DNA from: Salinibacterium sp. ZJ450
GTDB taxonomy: Bacteria > Actinomycetota > Actinomycetes > Actinomycetales > Microbacteriaceae
Length of the DNA stretch: 64,000 nt
Reading direction: 5' to 3'
Assembly: GCF_011751885.2 (NCBI RefSeq)
Contig: NZ_CP061771.1
Location: 2,294,001-2,358,000 of the forward strand
Shown here piece by piece: positions 16,074 to 24,011 of the stretch (positions within the stretch are counted from its first letter, which is position 1; every line of letters begins with the position of its first letter). The notes under the pieces were generated by a model. The model saw only the letters and a program-made list of their open reading frames with translations. It was not told the origin of the DNA and ran no database searches. The translations under genes were made by a program, and so were the position numbers.

Positions 16074-17275
16074 TCCATGCCCTCCGCTGCCTTGCGGCCG
16101 CCGGCCAGCTCGACGAACCGGTCCTCGAGCGTCTTGCGGCCGCGCACCTGACGCATCGTGCCGGTGGCCAGCACGTCGCCGTGCACCACGATGGCGACCG
16201 AGTCGCAGATGCGTTGGATCAGGTCCATGCTGTGGCTGGACAACACGACGGTGCCGCCGGCCTTCACATAGCGCTGCAGGATCTCGATCACGTTCGCGGC
16301 CGACACCGGGTCGACCGACTCGAACGGTTCGTCCAGCACCAGCACCCGCGGCGAGTGGATCATCGCGGAGGCCAGGGCGATCTTCTTGGTCATGCCGGCC
16401 GAGTAGTCGGTGACCAGGCGGTCGAGCGCGTCGGTGAGGCCGAACGCGTGCGCCAGGTCGGCGCTGCGTACCCGCACGCTCTCCGGGTCAAGACCGCGCA
16501 GCGTGCCGGCGTAGTGCAGCAGTTGGGCGCCGGTGAGCCGGTCGAACAGGCGCAGCTGGTCGGGCAGCACGCCCATGTTGCGTTTGGCGACGACCGGGTT
16601 GCTCCAGACGTCGGCTCCGTGGATGGTGATCAGCCCGGCATCCGGGCGCAGCAGGCCGGTGACCATCGACAGGGTTGTGGTCTTGCCTGCACCGTTCGGG
16701 CCGACCAGGCCGAAGAACGATCCGGCGCGCACCTCGAGGTTGATGCCGTTCACGGCGACCGTGTTACCGAACCGCTTGCTGAGTCCCTCGATCCGCAGCA
16801 CCACCTCGGCCACCGGCGTCGGCGGCTTGGGGGTGCGTTTCGGGGCGGGCTTCACCGGCGCGCGCTTGGCCGGGGCACGCTTGGCGGGCACCTTCTTCGG
16901 AGCCGGAGCTGCGGATGTCGCCTTTCCGGGCGCTCGCGCCTGCGGGGCCGTCGGGGCCGGAGCCTCGGCGGTGGTGGGGCCCGCGGTGGGGTCTGACTGG
17001 TCCGGTGTGGGAGGCGCCACCGGAGTCACTTCCGGTGCCGCGTCGGTCGCGGCATCCGTCGGCGTCTCCTGCTTGCCTGCGCTCGTGTCGGCGGTCACGG
17101 TCGTCGGCACGGCGGCGGACGCACGCGACGCCGTCGTGCGGCGCACCGGCCTCTTGGCCGCGGACTGGGCGGACGCTGTGGACTTTCGCGGCGCGGTCTG
17201 CCGCGCATCCGGCGCTTCGGCTGGCGTCGCCTGATGGGGCGTCGCAAGCTCGGAAGCGTCGGGTTCTGTTTCCAC
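16049..17275 (-). CDS. ABC transporter ATP-binding protein with long basic Ala/Pro/Lys N-terminal tail
   Basis: A 408-residue protein in two parts. Residues 1 to about 155 are low-complexity, rich in Ala, Pro and Thr, and end in a lysine-rich repeat region (KKVPAKRAPAKRAPVKPAPK) like the tail of bacterial histone-H1-like proteins. Residues from about 160 form a standard ATPase: Walker A GPNGAGKT, signature YSAGMTKKIALA and Walker B VLVLDEPFESVDP. It pairs with the large permease that overlaps its 3' end. The GTG at 17275 has TACGGT seven bases upstream. An earlier in-frame ATG at 17464 would add non-conserved sequence over the promoter region. The tail is unusual for an ABC ATPase. Confidence 0.82.
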   Translation of the reverse strand: METEPDASELATPHQATPAEAPDARQTAPRKSTASAQSAAKRPVRRTTASRASAAVPTTVTADTSAGKQETPTDAATDAAPEVTPVAPPTPDQSDPTAGPTTAEAPAPTAPQARAPGKATSAAPAPKKVPAKRAPAKRAPVKPAPKRTPKPPTPVAEVVLRIEGLSKRFGNTVAVNGINLEVRAGSFFGLVGPNGAGKTTTLSMVTGLLRPDAGLITIHGADVWSNPVVAKRNMGVLPDQLRLFDRLTGAQLLHYAGTLRGLDPESVRVRSADLAHAFGLTDALDRLVTDYSAGMTKKIALASAMIHSPRVLVLDEPFESVDPVSAANVIEILQRYVKAGGTVVLSSHSMDLIQRICDSVAIVVHGDVLATGTMRQVRGRKTLEDRFVELAGGRKAAEGMEWLHSFSD

Positions 17276-17282
17276 GTGACCC

Positions 17283-17288
17283 ACCGTA
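17283..17288 (-). promoter_or_regulatory. putative -10 box of the tailed ABC ATPase
   Basis: TACGGT on the minus strand, seven bases before the GTG at 17275. Confidence 0.4.
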
Positions 17289-17330
17289 GCAAGGGTGCAC
17301 AGACGCGTTTGTCTCGGCTGCGATTTCGTT

Positions 17331-17364
17331 ACGAACTGGCTCCCCAGACGTGACGAACTGGCTC
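17331..17364. repeat. 12-bp direct repeat in the promoter region of the wall-polymer locus
   Basis: ACGAACTGGCTC occurs at 17331-17342 and again at 17353-17364, 22 bases apart. A possible -10 box, TACACT, follows at 17381-17386 on the plus strand. The 245-base gap holds no gene, so the repeat may be a regulator site for the nucleotidyltransferase gene at 17521 or the divergent ABC operon. Confidence 0.45.
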
Positions 17365-17520
17365 TCACAGGGGCTTCGGGTACACTCTTACGAGCACAAC
17401 GTAGTGTCCAGACAGAATCTCTGGCGTGAACACTTGGTGAAATCCGCCATTCCTGCAGTGACACGCAGCACTACGCCGTGTCGCCCGAGCGCCAGAGCCC
17501 CACTCATTAGGAGACAAATC

Positions 17521-18213
17521 GTGAGCACTCAGGTAGTCATTCTGGCAGCCGGTATGGGTAGCCGCCTGGGTCGTTCCCTGCCGAAGCCCCTCACCGAGCT
17601 GAACGACGGCCGCACCATCATGCAGCAACAGTTCGAGAACATCCACCACGCGTTCGGCCGCGACGCGAAGGTCACCATCGTCGTCGGCTACAAGCTCGAG
17701 CACATCATCGAGGCGTTCCCGAACGCTTCGTATGTGTACAACGAGCAGTACGACCAGACCAACACTTCGAAGAGCCTGCTGCGCGCCCTGCAGTCGTCCA
17801 AGGACGGCGGCGTGCTGTGGATGAACGGCGACATCGTGTTCGATCCGGCCGTGCTGGTTCGTGCCGCCAAGATGATCGACCAGGACCAGTCCTTTGTGAC
17901 CGTGAACACGGAGAAGGTCTCGGACGAAGAGGTCAAGTACACCACCGACGCCGAGGGCTACATCAAGGAGCTCGCGAAGACCGTGAAGAACGGTCTGGGT
18001 GAGGCGATTGGCATCAACTACATCTCCAGCCGCGACAAGGCGGCGCTGGTGCGCCACCTGCAGCGTGTCGGTGACCAGGACTACTTCGAGCGTGGCATCG
18101 AGCTCGCGATCGAGCAGAACGGGATGCGGGTAGAGCCGATCGACATCTCCGACCTGTACGCCGTCGAGGTCGACTTCGCCGAAGACCTCGCCCGCGCCAA
18201 CCTGTTCGTCTGA
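17521..18213 (+). CDS. LicC/sugar-phosphate nucleotidyltransferase family protein
   Basis: A 230-residue nucleotidyltransferase of the GT-A-like fold. The nucleotide-binding signature is LAAGMGSRLGRSLPKPL (residues 9-25) and the metal-binding NGD is at 102-104. It resembles LicC-type phosphocholine cytidylyltransferases, which activate a small phosphate compound with CTP. Its position before a TagG/TagH-like exporter and TagF-like polymerases suggests that it makes a CDP-activated wall-polymer precursor. AGGAG lies seven bases before the GTG start. The exact substrate (choline, glycerol, ribitol or sugar phosphate) cannot be read from sequence. Confidence 0.8.
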   Translation: MSTQVVILAAGMGSRLGRSLPKPLTELNDGRTIMQQQFENIHHAFGRDAKVTIVVGYKLEHIIEAFPNASYVYNEQYDQTNTSKSLLRALQSSKDGGVLWMNGDIVFDPAVLVRAAKMIDQDQSFVTVNTEKVSDEEVKYTTDAEGYIKELAKTVKNGLGEAIGINYISSRDKAALVRHLQRVGDQDYFERGIELAIEQNGMRVEPIDISDLYAVEVDFAEDLARANLFV

Positions 18214-18267
18214 TCCCGCAGTTGCCGAAGGCCGCGCCCGGCGCACGGAACGCCGGTCAGCGCACCA

Positions 18268-18273
18268 TACGAT
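18268..18273 (+). promoter_or_regulatory. putative -10 box of the TagG-like gene
   Basis: TACGAT, seven bases before the GTG at 18281. Confidence 0.4.
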
Positions 18274-18280
18274 AGTCGAC

Positions 18281-19078
18281 GTGTCCGTTACCGCACCCAC
18301 GCGCCATGCTTGGTCGCCCTTCGCTCGGTATCGCCATTCGCTGTGGCTGCTGACCGTTCGCGACCTGCGCGTCAGGTATTCGACATCCTTCCTCGGCTAT
18401 TTCTGGTCGATCCTCGACCCGCTGGTGATGGCGGGCATCTACTGGTTCGTCTTCACGCAGGTGTTCGACCGCTCGGTCGGCCAGACGCCGTACATCGTGT
18501 TCCTGCTGTCGGCGCTGCTGCCGTGGATGTGGTTCAACGGCGCCGTGTCCGACAGCACGCGAGCGTTTCTGCGCCAGGCGAAGCTCATCCGGTCGACGAA
18601 GATCCCGCGCACCATCTGGGTGTTGCGGGTGGTGCTGTCGAAGGGCATCGAGTTCTTGCTGAGCCTGCCCGTGCTCGCCCTGTTCGCGATCGTGTTCGGC
18701 GCGCAGCTGCACTGGGAGGTCGTTTACTCCGTGCTGGCGATCGTCATGCAGACCGTGCTGACGGTGGGTGTCGGGCTGATCGTGGCTCCCCTCGTGGTGT
18801 TCTTCCGCGACCTCGAGCGCGCTACCAAGCTCGCGCTGCGGTTCCTCTTTTACGCATCGCCGGTGATCTACGGCATCAGCGACCTACCCGCAGGGTTCGA
18901 GTTCTGGATGTCGTTCAACCCGCTGGCCGGAATCTTCTCGCTGTACCGTGCCGCATTCTTCCCCTCCGAGTTGCACTGGATCCCGGTGATCATCGGCGCG
19001 GCCATGAGCCTCGTCATCCTGCTGATCGGCATGCTCGTGTTCAAGCGGGCCGAACGCAGCGTGCTGAAGGAGATCTGA
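18281..19078 (+). CDS. wall-polymer ABC exporter permease, TagG/Wzm type
   Basis: A 265-residue ABC-2 permease with six hydrophobic segments. The cytoplasmic start LWLLTVRDLRVRYSTSFLGY and the SILDPLVMAGIYWFVF helix are typical of polysaccharide and teichoic-acid exporters of the TagG/Wzm group. Its stop overlaps the ATPase gene (TGATG). It should move an undecaprenyl-linked polymer across the membrane. GTG start, with no SD but a TACGAT hexamer at leaderless distance, so it may be transcribed apart from the nucleotidyltransferase gene 67 bases upstream. Confidence 0.88.
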   Translation: MSVTAPTRHAWSPFARYRHSLWLLTVRDLRVRYSTSFLGYFWSILDPLVMAGIYWFVFTQVFDRSVGQTPYIVFLLSALLPWMWFNGAVSDSTRAFLRQAKLIRSTKIPRTIWVLRVVLSKGIEFLLSLPVLALFAIVFGAQLHWEVVYSVLAIVMQTVLTVGVGLIVAPLVVFFRDLERATKLALRFLFYASPVIYGISDLPAGFEFWMSFNPLAGIFSLYRAAFFPSELHWIPVIIGAAMSLVILLIGMLVFKRAERSVLKEI

Positions 19079-19857
19079 TGCCGTCCACACCGATCGCTGA
19101 GCCGCTCGCCACCCAGCCGGCGAGCGGGCCCGTCATGTCGGTGCAGGGCCTGGGCATCCGGTTCCGCCGCAGCCGCCGCGGCCGCCGCACCTTCAAGGAC
19201 CTGTTTGCCCCGAAGAACCGGCGCAGCCGTCCGGGTGAGTTCTGGGCGCTCCGCCATGTCTCATTCGACGTTTCACCGGGCGAGGCCATCGGCGTCGTCG
19301 GGCGGAACGGTCAGGGCAAGTCCACCCTGTTGAAGCTGGTCGCCGAGGTGATGATCCCGGATGAGGGCTCCGTCGGCGTGCACGCGGGGGTGGCTCCGCT
19401 GATCGAGATCACCGGAGGATTCGTCGACGAGCTGTCGGTGCGCGACAACGTGTACCTGACCGCCGGCCTGCACGGCATGCTCCGGCGCGAGATCGACGAG
19501 CGGTTCGACGAGATCATCGACTTCGCCGAGATCGGCGACTTCATCGACACGCCGTACAAGCACCTCTCCAGTGGCATGAAGGTGCGCATCGCGTTCGCGG
19601 TGATCTCCCGCCTCGAAGAACCCATCCTGCTGGTCGACGAGGTGCTCGCGGTCGGCGACAAGGCGTTCCGCGAGAAGTGCTACCGGCGCATTGAGGAGAT
19701 GCTGGCCGGCGGTCGTACCCTGTTTTTCGTGTCGCACAACGAGCGCGACCTGAAGCGGTTCTGCAGCCGGGGCCTTTACCTCGACAAGGGCGCGCTCGTG
19801 CTCGATGGGCCGATCGCCGACGTGCTCGATCGGTACAACGCCGACTACGGGTCGTAG
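19078..19857 (+). CDS. wall-polymer ABC exporter ATPase, TagH/Wzt type
   Basis: A 259-residue ATPase: Walker A GRNGQGKS at residues 75-82, signature LSSGMKVRIAF near 165-175 and Walker B ILLVDEVLAVGD near 184-195. The DEVLAVGD sequence is a hallmark of the TagH/Wzt/RfbB group. The basic segment RFRRSRRGRRTFKDLF before the core is also seen in this group. The protein ends just after the ATPase core, so it lacks the C-terminal carbohydrate-binding domain of Wzt proteins. Partner of the permease immediately upstream. Confidence 0.9.
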   Translation: MPSTPIAEPLATQPASGPVMSVQGLGIRFRRSRRGRRTFKDLFAPKNRRSRPGEFWALRHVSFDVSPGEAIGVVGRNGQGKSTLLKLVAEVMIPDEGSVGVHAGVAPLIEITGGFVDELSVRDNVYLTAGLHGMLRREIDERFDEIIDFAEIGDFIDTPYKHLSSGMKVRIAFAVISRLEEPILLVDEVLAVGDKAFREKCYRRIEEMLAGGRTLFFVSHNERDLKRFCSRGLYLDKGALVLDGPIADVLDRYNADYGS

Positions 19858-19941
19858 GCGGCTCACTCGGCTCCACTCCCCCACAGTGCGTGAACGGATG
19901 CCGCGATCCCCAGCCATTCCGGGGTTGTCGGGGGCGGTTCG

Positions 19942-19947
19942 TAGCGT
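19942..19947 (+). promoter_or_regulatory. putative -10 box
   Basis: TAGCGT, six bases before the ATG at 19954. Confidence 0.45.
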
Positions 19948-19953
19948 GCAACC

Positions 19954-20253
19954 ATGCTTCGAATCGTTGGCGATGGAACTCCGCACGACCCCGCGTACCG
20001 TGTGCCGTTCCAAGTGCAGCGCGAGCGCGCGCCGGCCTACGGACTGCTGAATATCGGCGACGAACGGTTGCGCGGGATCAGCTTGGCGCTGCTCGGCGAT
20101 GGCCGACTGCTGTGGGGAATCCCGACCGTGCTCGAACCAGGGCACAGCATGCTCGTGCATGCGCACGGAGATGACCTCGCGCGCAGCTCCGTGGTGGTCG
20201 TGCGGTGGTTCCGGCCATCGGACGATGAGTACCTCTGGCGTGTGAGTTTCTAG
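19954..20253 (+). CDS. hypothetical protein, 99 residues
   Basis: A small soluble protein with several beta-strand-like hydrophobic stretches (GLLNIGDERLRGISLALLG, SSVVVVRWFRP). No known domain is recognised. Codon use is typical of the window, with G/C at third positions. It has no SD site, but a TAGCGT box ends six bases before the ATG, which supports expression as a leaderless mRNA. It is convergent with the next gene. Confidence 0.6.
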   Translation: MLRIVGDGTPHDPAYRVPFQVQRERAPAYGLLNIGDERLRGISLALLGDGRLLWGIPTVLEPGHSMLVHAHGDDLARSSVVVVRWFRPSDDEYLWRVSF

Positions 20254-20301
20254 CGGGACACCGCGATCGTGGCGGAGAACCGGTTCCCGACATCCGCACC
20301 G

Positions 20302-20934
20302 CTACATCTCGTCGTCCATCTCGGCGATGTATGCGTCAGCCAGGAGGTCGAACTCGTCTTTCTGCAGTCCAAGGGACTCACGCAGCTCGGCGCGCGAAAT
20401 GAGGAGTAGCTCGTACTCGAACTCCTCGGTCAGGTCGTGCTTTTCGGCGAACCGGATGCCCATCGTGAACCAGCGCCCGGCGAGTTCGGTGTCGCCGAGG
20501 CCGGCGACGATGTCGGCCATCTCCGCGAAGCTGTCGAGGTCCAGCGGCAGTCGTTTGCGCAGGCCGGCTTCGACCTCGGTCGCCTTAGCCTCGTCTCCGA
20601 CGACTCGCAACGCCTCATAGAGGCGGATCCGAACGTCGGGAATCAGCCAGTCACCGATCGCTTCCGCGGCCTCGACGGCACGCAGCGCCAGGTGCAACGC
20701 CCGCTCGTCATCGCCCGCATAGGACGCCTGCAGGCTCGCAGCTCGGAGCAGGATCGGCCGCAGTTCCTCGCCTTCCAGCTCGAACTCGTCGTCCGTCGCC
20801 CAGTGTTCGGCGGTCTCCGACCGGTTGCGATAATCGGCCTGGCTGGGTTCATCGTCCATCTCCCCGCTCAGAATCGCTTCCATGTCCTCGAGAAGGAGGT
20901 CGTCAACCATGTCGTAGGTGATGAGGGTGCTCAC
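20302..20934 (-). CDS. TPR-like helical protein, function unknown
   Basis: A 210-residue soluble acidic protein. From about residue 60 it consists of helix pairs that resemble tetratricopeptide repeats (ERALHLALRAVEAAEAIGDW, IRLYEALRVVGDEAKATEVE, DIVAGLGDTELAGRWFTMGI). Actinobacterial relatives are annotated as hypothetical. GTG start with TACTCT six bases upstream. It may act as a protein-interaction scaffold, but nothing nearby fixes a partner. Confidence 0.72.
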   Translation of the reverse strand: MSTLITYDMVDDLLLEDMEAILSGEMDDEPSQADYRNRSETAEHWATDDEFELEGEELRPILLRAASLQASYAGDDERALHLALRAVEAAEAIGDWLIPDVRIRLYEALRVVGDEAKATEVEAGLRKRLPLDLDSFAEMADIVAGLGDTELAGRWFTMGIRFAEKHDLTEEFEYELLLISRAELRESLGLQKDEFDLLADAYIAEMDDEM

Positions 20935-20940
20935 CCCAGC

Positions 20941-20946
20941 AGAGTA
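20941..20946 (-). promoter_or_regulatory. putative -10 box
   Basis: TACTCT on the minus strand, six bases before the GTG at 20934. Confidence 0.45.
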
Positions 20947-21015
20947 ACTTCAACCCGGTGGGACTTCCAGCAGGTCTGCTTAGGATGGGCTTCCCACCAC
21001 AAGGGAGAGTGTGAC

Positions 21016-21894
21016 GTGCCGACAATCGATCCTTCCAAGGTCGCCCAGCACCCGATGGCGGTGCGCGGTTTCGACAGGCTGCTCACCGTGCAGCGTCCGG
21101 TCGTGCTCGCGCACATCCGCAGCATCCGTCGGAAATATCCCGACGCGAGCCCTGAGCATGTGATCCGCATCCTGGAACGCCGCTATCTGCTGGCGGTGAC
21201 CGGTGGCGGCGCCGGGGTAGGCATGGTGGCGGTGGTGCCGGGAGTCGGCACCGGCCTCAGCCTCGCGCTCACCGGCATTGAGACCACCACGTTCCTGGAG
21301 ACCAGCGCCCTGTTCGCGCAGTCGATCACCGAGATCCACGGAATCGCGGTGACCGATCCCGACCGTGCCCGCACGATCGTGATGGCGATGATGCTCGGCT
21401 CGTCCGGCGCCGATCTGGTGCGTCATCTGGCCGCGCAGGCGACCGGCCGAGGCGCCCCGATCTCGCGCTTCTGGGGTGATGTGATCGGCCGCAACGTGCC
21501 GCAGGCGTTCATGGGTCAGATCGCCGACCGCGTGAAGCGGATGTTCGTGAAGCGCTTCGCCGTGAATACGACCGCGGGCGCGATGGGTCGGCTCGTGCCG
21601 TTCGGCATCGGCGCCGTGATCGGCGGCACCGCCAGCCACATTCTGGGCCGCAGGATCGTGCAGAGCTCGCAGGAGGCGTTCGGCCCGGCGCCGGTTAGCT
21701 TCCCGCTCGAGCTGGAACCGCGCGAGCCGCGTGGCGCGCGCGAGCCGCGCGAGCCGCGCGAGCCGCGTGTGCGTCAGCCCAAGCAGCCCCGCACTCGCGG
21801 TCTGAAGCCGGCGTGGTTGCGCAGGGATGACACGCTCATCATCGACGCCAACCCGAACACCGGTGACACCCCGGGTCAGCCTCCGACCGCATAG
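21016..21894 (+). CDS. hypothetical protein with glycine-rich hydrophobic core and Glu-Pro-Arg repeat
   Basis: A 292-residue protein. Residues ~55-80 (TGGGAGVGMVAVVPGVGTG) and ~195-215 are glycine-rich and hydrophobic enough to associate with a membrane. Residues ~238-260 contain EPREPR-type repeats, encoded by near-identical GCGCGAGCCGCG units at 21720-21770, followed by a basic region. No domain is recognised. GTG start with GGGAG eight bases upstream. The repeat tract could vary in length by slippage between strains. Confidence 0.72.
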   Translation: MPTIDPSKVAQHPMAVRGFDRLLTVQRPVVLAHIRSIRRKYPDASPEHVIRILERRYLLAVTGGGAGVGMVAVVPGVGTGLSLALTGIETTTFLETSALFAQSITEIHGIAVTDPDRARTIVMAMMLGSSGADLVRHLAAQATGRGAPISRFWGDVIGRNVPQAFMGQIADRVKRMFVKRFAVNTTAGAMGRLVPFGIGAVIGGTASHILGRRIVQSSQEAFGPAPVSFPLELEPREPRGAREPREPREPRVRQPKQPRTRGLKPAWLRRDDTLIIDANPNTGDTPGQPPTA

Positions 21895-21912
21895 CGAACC
21901 GGCAGCCGATTT

Positions 21913-22548
21913 TCATGCGTCGGCTACCGCAGCCCTCGCACGCCGTCGGCGCCACAACCGCGCCAGCGTGACCCCGAGCGCAGCGCCCGCAGCCCCGAAC
22001 CCGAACAACACCAAGGTCTGATTTCCCATGGCAATGCCGACAACGCCCATGATGATCCCGCCGGGGATCATCGCCACTCCCCCGTATGCTTCCCGCGTCT
22101 TAACCGGCAGGTATCCGCTCAGCTCTCCGATGAAGTAGTACCCGGCGCAGCTGACCGCGAAGCCGGCAATGCCGATATTCGTCCAGATGGGTTCGTCCGT
22201 GAGAGCGCCGACGCCGGCCGCGGTGATCGATCCGGAGAAGACCACGCCGATGATCCCGGCCCTCCACCCCATCATCACCGCGGCACCCATCACGCTGCCT
22301 ATGAGAATGCAGGCGAGTGTCACCACGACAATCACCGGACCGAGGAAGTCCTCGTACAGATCGTTGAGTTCAGACGACATGGACGTGAACGGCGCCGGAA
22401 TCAACAGCACAATAACAACACCGAGCAGCACCATCGGCAGCCGGGTGGCAATCGTCATGAGCGGATGTTTCGGCGCAGTCGCCGACGCTCCGCGCTCCGG
22501 CCTGCGACTCCGCGGCTGCACTCGTTTCTTCTGACCCGATCGCCCCAT
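21913..22548 (-). CDS. multi-pass membrane protein, function unknown
   Basis: A 211-residue protein. The first ~30 residues are basic (GRSGQKKRVQPRSRRPERGA) and cytoplasmic; about five hydrophobic segments follow (residues ~38-55, 70-92, 95-115, 120-140 and 165-190), and it ends with a cluster of arginines (RLWRRRRARAAV). No family is recognised. It lies 64 bases downstream of the first TagF-like gene on the same strand, so it may be the distal gene of that transcript. The ATG at 22548 follows a GGCGGGGG stretch. Confidence 0.7.
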   Translation of the reverse strand: MGRSGQKKRVQPRSRRPERGASATAPKHPLMTIATRLPMVLLGVVIVLLIPAPFTSMSSELNDLYEDFLGPVIVVVTLACILIGSVMGAAVMMGWRAGIIGVVFSGSITAAGVGALTDEPIWTNIGIAGFAVSCAGYYFIGELSGYLPVKTREAYGGVAMIPGGIIMGVVGIAMGNQTLVLFGFGAAGAALGVTLARLWRRRRARAAVADA

Positions 22549-22612
22549 GCCCCCGCCGTTCCGTCCCGCCAAGGCTACCGGCGGTTCCAGCCGCTCGAGC
22601 GGCTCCCCCGCG

Positions 22613-23911
22613 TCAGTCGGCTGCGGGCGCCTCGTCTTCGTCTTCGTCGTCCTCGAACGGGGCAGACTCGCTCTCCACCCGGTCAGCGGCATGCAGCGCA
22701 GCCTGCGCGTTCCACTGCTCGATCAGGTGCTCGACCGCGGCGTGGAAACGCGCCGTCGCCGCTCCCGGCGTGGTGTCACCGAAGTGACGCTCCACCCAGT
22801 GGTGCAGCGTGTCGAGGGCCGCAGGGTCGCTCTGCACCCGGTCGACGATGCCGACGATGCTGCTGGCCTGATTGACTGCCAGCCACTCGCTGTCCCCGAG
22901 GAACCCGCCCTCATCGACGTCGGCGAGCGGCGACGCCGGACGGGTCACGATGATGGGTTTGCCGGTGGCCAGCCGGTCGTAGACCATGGCCGAGACATCG
23001 GTGATCGCGACATCCGCAGCCGCCAGCTGCCAACCCAACTGCGGACCGTCATCGTAGATGTGGTGCGCCGCAGTATCGGCCGCGTTCGCGGTCTCGATCA
23101 TCGCAATGATCTTCTGGTTTGCCGCCTTGTACTCGCGATCCACGACGCCGCTGCGCGGATGCGGCCGGTAGATCACCCGGTGCCTGCCGCTCGCCAGCAG
23201 TTCCTTCACCAACGCAACACCGTGCGAGGCCACCGAGCCGTATGCGGCGGCGGCGCGGTCGCCCTCCCAGGTCGGGGCGTACAGTACGACCGCCCGATCG
23301 TCGGGCGTGTAGGGCAGTTCGGCGGCGAAGTGATCGGCCTGCGGGCGGCCGATCGGGATGGCTCGCTTGTCGAGGTCGAAGTCCCACAGCTTGTGGCTCA
23401 GCCGGTCAAGCGCCGCCTGACCGGCGACCAAGCTGTAGTCGTAGGCCTTGAACTGGTTCGTGGTCATGTACATCTTGTCGCTCTCACCGTGATTGATGAA
23501 CACGTGCCACATGCGTCCGTACCGGAACATCTGGAAGTTCTTGGTGTTCTGGTTCACGTAGAAAACGATCTTCAGATCCTGCTCGGCCACGAACCGTTCC
23601 AGTTCGACGACCTTGCGCAGGTACACCGTCGGCACCGGGGCCTCGTCCCAGAGGGTGAGGGCGGTTCCCGGTGACCGGGAGATGATCGCCACCTTGTGCT
23701 GCTTCGCCAGCTCCACGAGCGGCGCGTACCACTGGCGGATCTGGTACAGGTTCACCCGGCTGTCGGCGAAGTACACCGCGATCTCGATGCTGCCGGGCTC
23801 CGGCCGGGTAGTCGATGGCAGTCTTCGCTGCAGTTGCTTGCGGGTGCGACGGGAACGGAGGATGTTTCCCACGAGTCGTCTGGCGGTCTTGATGTCTTTG
23901 AACAACGGCAC
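22613..23911 (-). CDS. TagF-like CDP-glycerol glycerophosphotransferase family protein (divergent member)
   Basis: A 432-residue GT-B-like protein. The C-terminal half carries YAPTWEGDRAAAAYGS, a phosphate-binding RPHPRSG and AITDVSAMVYDRLATGKPII, the equivalents of TagF motifs. The N-terminal half has a beta-strand pattern ending at NHGESDKMYMTTNQFKAYD, where the true TagF proteins next door have WHGxPLK. It therefore looks like a relative, possibly attaching a different unit. The C-terminus is acidic (EDDEDEDEAPAAD). GTG start with GGAGG upstream; divergent from the other two TagF-like genes. Confidence 0.8.
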   Translation of the reverse strand: MPLFKDIKTARRLVGNILRSRRTRKQLQRRLPSTTRPEPGSIEIAVYFADSRVNLYQIRQWYAPLVELAKQHKVAIISRSPGTALTLWDEAPVPTVYLRKVVELERFVAEQDLKIVFYVNQNTKNFQMFRYGRMWHVFINHGESDKMYMTTNQFKAYDYSLVAGQAALDRLSHKLWDFDLDKRAIPIGRPQADHFAAELPYTPDDRAVVLYAPTWEGDRAAAAYGSVASHGVALVKELLASGRHRVIYRPHPRSGVVDREYKAANQKIIAMIETANAADTAAHHIYDDGPQLGWQLAAADVAITDVSAMVYDRLATGKPIIVTRPASPLADVDEGGFLGDSEWLAVNQASSIVGIVDRVQSDPAALDTLHHWVERHFGDTTPGAATARFHAAVEHLIEQWNAQAALHAADRVESESAPFEDDEDEDEAPAAD

Positions 23912-24011
23912 GAAAAAATCCTCCAGCGATGCGCGTCTTGCAGTGCGGCCTTCCCATTACAACAGCGCGGATTGAGCGAACCTGGGGGATCTGCGGGATA
24001 GTTGTTCAATC

